33,725 bases of DNA from Acanthamoeba lenticulata (lineage: Eukaryota > Discosea > Longamoebia > Acanthamoebidae), in the NCBI GenBank assembly GCA_002179805.1, contig NAVB01000190.1, positions 1 through 33,725 on the forward strand. Direction: 5' to 3'. Made by a program: the position numbers and the translations under genes. The first letter of the stretch is position 1; every line of letters starts with the position of its first letter. Below are positions 7,832 to 16,131 of this stretch, in pieces. The notes below the pieces were generated by a model. It was not told the DNA's origin. It saw only the letters and a list, made by a program, of their open reading frames with translations, and searched no databases.

Positions 7832-10141
7832 TTAGTTGCCCTTCTTGTTGTAAGCCGGGATGGCAAAGTCCCCGAATTGCCACCTGTCCCGGATCGACTT
7901 GAAGTGGCCCTGTGGTGTGTGTAATGGGAATAACCGTTGTGAGCACGAGATTGGGAAAAGGAAGGAAGGGATGTCGACGAACCTGCTGCTTGAGGCCTTC
8001 GATGGACAGGTCCTTGCCGCCCTTGCCGTTCTTCTGCTGCTCGGCAAAGCGCATGGTCAGGTTCCGGACGCGCGAGAACGACGTCGACTGCGGCGCGCCC
8101 GCAGCCTGGTCTCCGCCGAGCGAGGGCGACGTCGACGGCGAGGTTGAGGGCGACGCCTCCTTCGCCTTGGAGGCCTCGACCTCCCTTCGCCGGGCCTCGG
8201 CGGCCTCGGCGCGCGCTTTCCGCTCGGCCTCCTCCTTCTCCCGTCGGGCCTGGGCCGCGGCCTCCTGCTGCTGCCGCCTCTGGCGCTCGGCCTCTTCCCG
8301 CTCGCGCTGGGCCTTGGCCAGGGCCTCCTCCCGCTCACGCTGAGCTCGGGCCTCGTCGGCAGCCCGCTGCTGTTGCTCTTGCTGCTGTTGCTGCTCCTTC
8401 TCGCGCTTCTCCTGCTCGGCCGCTTCGGCAGCGGCGGCGACGGCGGCGGCCTGCTCAGCCTGCCGCTTCTGCTCCTCAAGTTGCTCCTGCTCGGCCTTCT
8501 TGGTCTTCTGCTCCTCGAGCTCGCGAGCCGCCTGCTCACGCGCGGCTTGCTCGGCCGCAGCGGCGGACTCGGCCTCGGCCTGCTCCCGCGCGCGGCGCTT
8601 CTCCTCGATTGCGGCGCGGCGCTTCTCTTCGACCTTCTCGCGGGCCTCGCGCTCTTCCTGCTCGCGCACGCGGTTCTCCTGCGCTTCCCGCTCTCTGCGC
8701 TCGGCCTCTTCCTTCTGCTGCTGTGCGGCCGCAGCGGCCGCGGCCTCCTCCTCTCGCTTGGCCTGGGCCTGAGCGTTCGCCTGGGCTTGGGCCTGGGCCT
8801 GGGCCTGTTGGTCGGCCTCCTTCTCGGCGCTCTCCTTCTTGTCGTGCTTGCGGAGCTTGCTCTTGCCCTTGTCCTTGTGGGCCTCGGGCGCTACCTCGGC
8901 CTCTTCGGACGACGACTTCTTCTGGTGCTCGTCCTTTGAGTGGCTGCAAAGTCCCCGAGACAACCCAAAGTCAGCATCCTCAGCCACCGCAGAGAGATGG
9001 GGTCGGGACGGCACCTGCGAAGGAAGACGCGCTTGGCCGTGGTGCCCGGCCCGGACGCGATGCGCTCAAAGAACGAGCGCCGCTTGGAGTAGCTCGTATC
9101 CTCGTCTGCGCGGTCATGAAACGCCCGCGTGAGCGTTCACGCACGCGAAACAGAAGCAAGCTCGGCGGGCTTTGTGCGGTACCGGGAGTGAGCGACTTGC
9201 GGGCCTGCTGCGCGGGCGTGAACTGGTCCTCCGCCTCCCTGCAAGCGTCGTCATCATCGCCATGTCCAAGTCAACAACCACAACAACAAACGACCGCCAT
9301 GAGACCCGCGGGCGCAAGCTCGGCGTCGTACCGGAGGAGGGCGGTGGTGGTTCTGGGCGCTGGGGGCCGTTGCACCACGTGCGACTGCACGCGACGCAGG
9401 TCCTTGCCCATGCCTGTCCCAGCAGCAGCAGCAACAACAACCACGACGACGACAATGAGGCACACGACCACACGTACGATTGATGAGCCGAAATAGAGCG
9501 AAGAGGAGAGCGTACCCTGGGCCTCGACCTCGGCGGACATGGACTCGAGCCACTTGGCCTTGGGATCCGACTGGCCCTCGAACGCTCTGTTGTGAGGGCG
9601 CGGGGTGAGACGAGACAAGACGAGACGAGACACGCGGTGGGAGGAGGCGGGCGTGTCCGCGAACCCGTGGTAGTTGCCGCTGCGCGCAAACAGCTGGCGG
9701 AAGTGGGGCTTGCAATAGAACTTGCCGCCGAGAGCCTTTTTTGTTGCCAACGACGACACGTCAGTTGATCTGCGCCAGATCTACGCGTTCAACCTCAACC
9801 TTGGGGAGGGGGAACCGTACAGCATAGCTGCCCAGCTTTACAATGCAGTTGCACTCGGCGCAACGCATGCACGCCCTTCAGGAAAACAACAAAGTGAGGC
9901 CTTGCCGTTTTCGTTCTTTTTGTGGTCGTCGTTCTTTTTTGGCGGAGAGAGGAGGAAGAGTACGCACTTGTGGAAGGTCTGGCCGTCTGCATCTGCGCGC
10001 TCGGCTCCGTATACTCGCTTCCCACAAACTGTTCAGCCAAGCACAAGCACAGCGGTGAGAAGAGCTGCCTAGTGGCGGCAGGAGAAACGAAGCCTTTGGG
10101 TGCTGACCTCCACAAGGCACGACGCCTCCGATAAACGACAT
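7832..10141 (-). CDS. LIM-domain protein with long coiled coil
   Basis: Likely cytoskeletal or scaffold protein. Ten exons (10141-10108, 10028-9968, 9875-9821, 9735-9665, 9586-9516, 9413-9332, 9238-9183, 9105-9015, 8943-7983, 7909-7832) give 519 residues in frame. A single canonical LIM domain starts at residue 10: zinc ligands C10, C13, H31, C34, C37, C40, C58 and H61, with textbook 17-residue spacers. Four exons encode it. A linker (SDPKAKWLESMSAEVEAQG; KRRSFFERIASGPG) leads into one 961-nt exon encoding about 250 residues of charged, Ala/Gln/Glu/Arg-rich coiled coil, including a QA-repeat patch. The last exon encodes GHFKSIRDRWQFGDFAIPAY, a compact hydrophobic end that looks conserved rather than disordered. 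LIM domains bind proteins; actin association is plausible but not shown. Confidence 0.88.
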
Positions 10142-10677
10142 GTTGGTGCTAAGTGTGGCGAAAAGAAGAGTGTGACTACGTGTGGAGTCTCGTTGCCGGT
10201 TGCCTTCTCAGCTCGCTGGCGGAATGGAGTCCGTTGGTATAACGTGCAACTCCCCTTGGTGCTCCCCGTCCCTTATTAAAAAATGCTTCGCAAAGTTGGA
10301 GCTCGACGAAGAATGACAAACACGCGGAGCAAGGGAAGCTGTTGGAGCGGAAAAGCAAGAACCAGTCTCGTTGAAAGTGCTTGCAGGACATGTGCCGGCA
10401 AACTTCCTCTGAACCCAACGTTTGCTGAGACGCCGATGGCCACTGGTAAAGGGAAGGCAGGAGAACCACGACAGAGAGCAAAAAAAATATACAAAGAATG
10501 GCAGGAATGAAAGAGAAAAATCGTGAAAGGCCAGATTCGCGGAATGTCAAGCCCACCAAAGTGCATTTTCATATTTTTCTGATTTTTCCGCTTTTTCGTC
10601 TGCTGGCGCTCGTCTCGTGTTGAGTGTTCGTGTCTTGCCCGAGAGGTCTCTGCACTGCTCTCTCCCATCTTGTCAAC
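10142..10677. promoter_or_regulatory. Divergent intergenic region between the LIM and RIOK3-like genes
   Basis: The largest ordinary gap in the window, about 535 bp between two start codons facing away from each other, so it should contain both promoters and 5' UTRs. There is an A-run with ATAC around 10480-10492. Short open frames on both strands have no domain. No specific factor site can be named. Confidence 0.5.
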
Positions 10678-12874
10678 ATGAGCGCTTCCCAGGTACGCCG
10701 TTTCCTGTGCCCCGTTTGTGCGATGCATGAAATGATGACCTCTGGCTTCAGGTGGTCCACGGATTTGCGGCATCGCCCGCCGAGGAAGATGACTATCAGC
10801 TGGCCCTGCGCCTACAGAGGGAATTCGACGAGCAGGAGCGGCTCGCGACCTCGGTGAATAGTCAGTTTGTAATTCGAGATGACGAAGAAGAGGAAGAATT
10901 TGAGCAGCCCGCCTTTCACAAGCAAGCACCCGACGAGGAAGAGGTTGAGGCCGCGGCTCCAACTGACCATGACACCACGGTGCTCGACGCCGACTTTGCC
11001 CTGGCGCTGGCCCTTCAGGCTGAGTTCGCGGCCTCCGAAGGCGGTCCCGTCCGCCGCCCCGCGCCATCTCGCAACGCCCATGAAAAAGGTCTTCTTTCCA
11101 CCTCCCTTTGCTGGGCCAGCTCAGCACTTGAGGCTCACGCGCGTCGGGCGGTCGTGCACTGCAGTGTCGTTCGTGAGCCGATCGCACCACAGCGAGCAGC
11201 AGGACTGGACCTACCTGGACCACGGCAATGACGAGGACGACGATGACGAGGACCACGATTCAGACTACGACTCAGACTACCAGGAGCGCTACCACAACCC
11301 GCACGCCCCGCCGAGCAAGCCGCACCACCAGGCGGGCAAGGAGCACCGCAAGCCGGCCAAGGCCATCACCACCAAGCACGACCCGACCATGGCCGCCCTG
11401 GCCAACGCCTCCAAGATGGAGCAGGTTCGGCGCCCTGCTCGCCGAGCCCGCTGGCCCTCTCTGATGGCCAACGCTCGCTGTGGTGGTGATGGTGGCGCGT
11501 GGGCGGGTGGTGGACTGCGCAGTATGTGGAGTCGGGCGACGTGAAGGGCGTGCTGGTGGCCAACTCGGCCTTTAACTCGCTCAAGAAGGACTCCTCAAAG
11601 CACAGCACCGAAGTCAGCCGCAAGCGCAGCAACGTCAAGGACCGGTCGGCGACTGACTCAGTCCTCGACGCCGCCACGCGCATGTCCCTCTTCAAGGTGC
11701 GGCCCTCCTCTCTCTTCACTCCACTCCTCGAGGACTTACTCAACGCGCGCGCACAGATGCTCAACGCGGGCGTGCTGGAGGAACTTAACGGCGTCGTGAG
11801 CTGCGGTAAGGAGGCTCACGTCTACCACTGCGTCGGCGGCAGTTCCAAGTGCGTTTCACTTCTTTTTCTCTTTTACTTTTAATTGATAATATTCATATTA
11901 TATAATAAATATCAATAAAATAGTTGAATTTAAGGTACAATTAAATAACGGACTTGGTTGGGGTACAATATTGCCACAGGGACGTGGAGGGAGTGAAGAA
12001 GGGGGAGGAGTATGTGGTGAAGATCTACAACATGGACATGAGCCACGGGCGATTCAAGGACCGGGCCAAGTACGTGGACGGCGAGTTCAGGTACCGGCAC
12101 ACGGCGACGCAGACGTCGCGCAAGGCCATCAAGGTGTGGGCCGAGAAGGAGCTCCGTAATCTGAAGCGGATCACCAACGTGGGCATCCCGTGCCCGCGGC
12201 CCGTGCTGCTGCGGAAGAACATCCTGCTGATGACCTTCATCGGCCTCAACGGCGTGCCGGCGCCGCGTCTCAAGGACGCCAAGCTGTCCGACGCCAAGCT
12301 GCGCGAGATGTACATGCAGTGCATCCTCGCCATGCGACGGCTCTACCAGGAGGGCCAGCTGGTGCACGCCGATCTGAGCGAGTACAACATCCTCTACTAC
12401 CGCAGCAAGCTCTACTTCATCGACGTCTCTCAGGCCATCGAGAGCGACCACGAGAACGCGCTCACCTTCCTCCAGCGCGACTGCGAGGTCATCACCAAGT
12501 TCTTTGTCCGCAGCGGCGTCGAGAACGCCATGTCCACGCAGGAGCTCTTCAACTTCATCACCGACCGGTCGATCACGTCCGACAACATCGACGCCTACCT
12601 CGACGCCGTCCAGCGCCGGCGAGCCGACAGTGCCGACGGCCCGCCTCCGACCTACGAGGAGCAAGTCCAGGCCGGCGTCTTCTCGCGCCTCTTCATCCCG
12701 CGCTGCCTCAGCGACGTCAAGAATCCGGCCCAGGAGATCGACGCCGTCCGTCTCGGCGGCACGCCCATGCTCCACGGCTCCGTCACGGGCCTCCGCTCTG
12801 ACCTCACCGGCACCAACACCGTCCCCGAGATCCTCTCCCAGCAGCCGAGTGACGCCTCTTCTTCTTCCTCCTGA
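10678..12874 (+). CDS. RIOK3: RIO-family atypical kinase, RIOK3-like
   Basis: RIO kinases are atypical kinase/ATPases acting in small ribosomal subunit maturation. Exons 10678-10692, 10752-11088, 11165-11424, 11523-11696, 11757-11848 and 11980-12874 give 590 residues. The N-terminus has two copies of a QLALRLQREF / LALALQAEF motif, and a TTKHDPTMAALANASKM segment follows. Both fit RIOK3 better than RIOK1. The kinase core shows the flexible P-loop SCGKEAHVYHC, catalytic HADLSEYN (Asp about 424) and metal-binding FIDVSQ (Asp about 441). An acidic Asp/Glu stretch lies near residues 125-145. The C-terminal extension ends in a Ser run. The fifth intron contains a strikingly AT-rich insert. Assignment to RIO is certain; to RIOK3 over RIOK1, likely. 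Confidence 0.92.
11849..11979 (+). other. AT-rich intron in the RIOK3-like gene
   Basis: A 131-nt intron (donor GTGCGT, acceptor CACAG) whose middle, roughly 11870-11950, is almost pure A/T (for example ATTATATAATAAATATC). The exons on either side are strongly GC-rich. Its AT content is comparable to that of transposon element 1. Confidence 0.75.
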
Positions 12875-13017
12875 TCCTTTCCTTCATTCCATTCTCTTCG
12901 TCTTCTTCTTCTTCATTTGAAGAAGAACTCTTGAATATAAGATTCATTAATCCATGAACGAAAACGAACATCTTGTGGCGAAGGAGGAACAATGGGCCAA
13001 AGAGCCTCATGCGTAAA

Positions 13018-13038
13018 AGTTTGAAATACTTTCAAACT
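13018..13038. repeat. Short perfect inverted repeat
   Basis: AGTTTGAAA, a 3-nt TAC loop, then TTTCAAACT: nine-base arms with no mismatch. It lies 144 bp after the RIOK3-like stop and 112 bp before the TMEM164-like start. It could form an RNA hairpin in a 3' UTR or be a palindromic factor site. No family is recognised. Confidence 0.55.
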
Positions 13039-13149
13039 CCGTCAGGCCCAGGGGCGTGTGTAGCAACGCGTGTTTGAGCAGAGAACGTTCCTTCCCGTTC
13101 TTTCCTCCTGGACTCCAGAAGAACCGGCACCGCACACAGGCCAACTAAG

Positions 13150-14787
13150 ATGGCCACCGTTTTTGGTGCAACTACTCACCACCACAGCTCCCTTCATGAG
13201 GAGCATGAGCTTGCGGTTCCTGCCCTTCACGCAAGGTACCTTTTTCTTTTTCTGAATTGATTGATCGAGACCTGATTGTTGTTGTCCTTTCAGGGCCGAA
13301 GAGGCATCTTTTCCTGCACACGACAGTGCGCACGTTCAAGGATCAGATGATATGTGCCTCATGGAGGAGGACAACAAACCAAAGACGTGGCAGTCTCCCG
13401 CTGCATCCGACATCATCTGCCACGGGAAGCTGGCGCTCTGGTTTCCTCCACTACGGGTCATGGGCCAGCTGCTGCGGCGGTTCAACCCCGACATCCGCAG
13501 CATCAACCCTCTGGGCGGTTCGATCCGTGGGACCTGGTTCCTGACTCCCGAACAGCACGTCCTCGAGTTTTTTGTCGTCAACTCGCTCTTCCTCGGCCTT
13601 CTCATCTTCTTCAGCATAGATCTTGCATCTCACAGTACAAACTCCTCCTTCATCCACGTCACGCTTTAATACAAGCCTCTCCAAGATGAAAGAAACCTGA
13701 CCTCCATGAGCGGGTGTGGTGCTCAGCTCCCACAAGCACGCCTGCCCAGCCCACAGGCACAATCTTCTTGTACGTGCTGGCGGGACTGCTTAGCCTCTCT
13801 TTCATCTACGCCATCATCTACAAAGTGAGGACACGGACACTTGTCTTCCTGCTCCAGGTTCACCAGCGCCCTCCACTTCCCGTTCTCCTTGCTCCTCCTC
13901 CTTCGTTCTTTCCCTTTCGTTCTTCTTCTTCTTGAAGCCTTACGTTGTCGCTCTTGGAACAGCCATGTCACGTGGTCACGACGGTGGAGCTGTTTGTGCT
14001 GTTCTGCCCCCACGGGTCGTTCATGGACATGACGGTGGTCTTCAACCTCATGCTCTACTGGATCTGGAACCCGTACGCCGTTGGTTTTGTTGTCGCTTAT
14101 TCATGATAAGTCCCCGGCCTCGCTCACCATTACATGTCGACATCACCATCTTCCTCAGAGTGATCGCGGTCCTGCAGCCAGACCTGCGCGACTACAAATA
14201 CTTCCCGGATCTGTTCAACTTCTGGTTCCAGCACGTCCTCATCATCTTCATTCCCTTCTACATCCTCTTCTCGCGGCAGTATGACTTCTTCCATTGGTCC
14301 TTTGAAAGCCTTGTGGTGCGTCGCGCTGTTCTTCATCATTTTCTTCTTCTTCTTCTTCTTCATCATCTTCAGTGCCTCACCTTGCTTTCTGCAGGTGTCT
14401 TTCAACCTGCAAGTGCTGTACCACTTCTTCTTGCTGGAGGTGGTGAACCTTTTCGCGGGCACCAACCTCAACTACATGATGTCGCCTCCTCCTGGTAACG
14501 TTCAAAATTTTTTTCTATTTTATTTATTTAAATATATATGAATTTTAAATATTTATTTTATTACTTTTGAAATTTCTACACTTCGTGTTGTTTTGAGCGC
14601 GTGTCTGATCGTACAAGGGGACAACATACGAACAGGACCTCTCGAGTGGTTCGGGCCGTGGTACCGCGTCGCGATGACCTGCGTCTCGCTCGCCCTGACG
14701 GTCATCCAGCGCCTCGTCTTGATCGATGCCGCGTACCGCCTGTTCGGGGACTCGCTCTACGACTTCATGAGCCACTACCTGCCGTGA
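13150..14787 (+). CDS. TMEM164: TMEM164-family multi-pass membrane acyltransferase
   Basis: Animal TMEM164 is reported to make polyunsaturated ether phospholipids by transacylation. Exons 13150-13235, 13294-13634, 13727-13824, 13963-14072, 14159-14315, 14395-14494 and 14618-14787 give 353 residues. Family landmarks: PCHVVT beginning a helix (Cys about 177), LFCPHG, the FQHVLIIFIPFYILFSRQYD segment, FNLQVLYHFFLLEVVN, TGVNLN-like GTNLNYMMSPPPG, and FGPWYRVAM near the end. Several strongly hydrophobic helices are evident (for example TIFLYVLAGLLSLSFIYAI). The first ~80 residues are hydrophilic and His/Glu-rich, with no family match that I recognise. Intron 6 is AT-rich. The function in an amoeba is inferred from the family. 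Confidence 0.88.
14495..14617 (+). other. AT-rich intron in the TMEM164-like gene
   Basis: A 123-nt intron (donor GTAACG, acceptor ACAAG) whose region 14505-14580 is nearly all A/T (TTTATTTAAATATATATG). It contrasts with GC-rich flanking exons and is comparable to the AT-rich inserts at 11870-11950, 17695-17770 and 18860-18960. Confidence 0.7.
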
Positions 14788-14901
14788 ACCGGTGGGCATT
14801 GACAATGTACATGTACTTCATATAAATATATATATATATTATTATACTACTTGTGGTCCTTCAATAACAACAAGACTTGCCCGCTCGAGCAATGTGCTCC
14901 C

Positions 14902-15974
14902 TCACAGTTTGGTCTCCTCCTTGGGTGCTCGCTCCAGCTCCTTGTCCACCTCGAGGCAGGCTTTGACCGCTTCGACGATGGTCGGCACCTCCGCCATGGC
15001 CCCCACACCTGCGCTCCTCTCCATCCGAGTGAGGGGAGGGAGGGCTCGTCCCAATCGTTTGGGGCTGGCGCGTACCCAAGTCGCCGCAGGCGAGCAGCTT
15101 GGCGATGGGGTCGATGACCTGCACGCCGAGCGCCCGCAACTCGTCAAGGTGCCTGCCGAGCAGATGGCGGGTGTCATGAGTCGAGCCACTTTTGTACTTG
15201 ACAGGTGTGTAAAGAAAAGGCCAGAGGTGGGGTACTTGGCGGTGAAGGGGTGGTCCCACATCATCGTGTTCATGGCCGGCGCCACGAGAAACGGATTGCG
15301 GAAGTCCCACGCTCGAGCCACGCACGTCTGGCCGTAGCGCCAAAGGTCATCCAAGATCGCCACGAAGAACCGGACGGAAGCAGTACCAGGAGATTGTCGG
15401 ACATGCCGTGCGCGAGCTTGGCCAGCGTGTTGGCGGACAGCGGCGCGATGACGAACAGGTCTGCCCACCGCCGCAACTGCAGTTGCGACCACATGAGCGG
15501 GGCAGCCTCAAGTGCGCGCTGTCGTGAAGCCGCAAGGTCGATGGAGAGAGAGTGTGTGCCTCGATGTGGAGGACAGGGTCTTTGAGCTGCTTCCATGCAG
15601 CCCACTCCTCGGCGTCCACAAACACGTCGGCGCCCTCCACCTTGCGGATGTCGTCCACAGGGATGAAGTGGCATGAGGCTTGTGTGGGCACCACGATCAC
15701 CTGAAAACCTCCCGCCCCCTCCGCTTGCGTTGGCTGCGCTCTTTGCTTGTGTCGTGAAGGGGAAGGAGGGAGGGGGAGCAGGCACGTTGGCAAAGGCGGC
15801 CAGCTGCTTCACCAGCAGGAGCACTTTGATGGAGGCCACGCTGCCAGAAGCCGCCAGCAGCACGTTCTTCCTGGTGCGGGCTGTTCCCTGCTTCCTCTGC
15901 TTCTCCAGCTCCACATTGAGTGCAGCCAGTCGCTGCACATGCGGCAGCCCCTCCTCTTGCTTCTCTTCGTCCAT
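14902..15974 (-). CDS. PPCDC: Phosphopantothenoylcysteine decarboxylase
   Basis: FMN-dependent HFCD-family enzyme that decarboxylates 4'-phosphopantothenoylcysteine to 4'-phosphopantetheine in coenzyme A synthesis. Exons 15974-15786, 15700-15560, 15476-15387, 15327-15236, 15152-15076 and 15008-14902 give 231 residues. Visible motifs: the FMN-binding start NVLLAASGSVASIK, the catalytic-His segment HIELRRWADLFVIAPLSANT, and the substrate-clamp PAMNTMMW, then CGDLGVGAMAEVPTI. The N-terminal ~35 residues are Glu/Gln/Lys-rich. The second intron must use a GC donor (GAG|GCACAC): no GT fits, and the join HIE|LRRW matches the family exactly. It converges on the TMEM164-like gene with 114 bp between stop codons, an AT-rich gap. 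Confidence 0.93.
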
Positions 15975-16131
15975 CTTCTGTTTTCTGTTTTCTATTTTTC
16001 TGTTTTTTGTTTTTTGTTTTTTTGTTTTGTTTCTTAAAAAAGATGCAAAATTGTACTGGTTAAAAATAAAAAGAAAATGGTCATCCAAAAAAATCATCTG
16101 TACAAGAAAAGAAGAGGAGGCCAACAACACG
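15975..16131. other. T-rich intergenic gap
   Basis: About 157 bp between the PPCDC start and the stop of the Sel1 gene, both on the minus strand. It holds a long TTTTGTTTTTTG-type run (about 15979-16035) and then A-rich sequence. On the minus strand this is an A/C-rich leader just upstream of the PPCDC start codon. Confidence 0.5.

Noticed and set aside
8144..9496. 450-codon plus-strand open frame, Pro/Arg/Ala-rich
   Set aside because: It lies antisense to the LIM/coiled-coil gene and crosses several of its introns. The composition is what the reverse of a GC-rich Glu/Ala/Gln coding exon gives, and no domain is present.
10276..11256. 326-codon minus-strand frame across the RIOK3-like 5' region
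   Set aside because: It overlaps the intergenic gap and the N-terminal RIOK3-like exons in antisense. No domain, and the RIOK3-like motifs on the plus strand explain the region.
15979..16035. T/G run as a telomere-like or recombination repeat
   Set aside because: The unit is irregular (TTTTG, TTTTTTG) and does not match TTAGGG. It is better read as an A/C-rich 5' leader of PPCDC.
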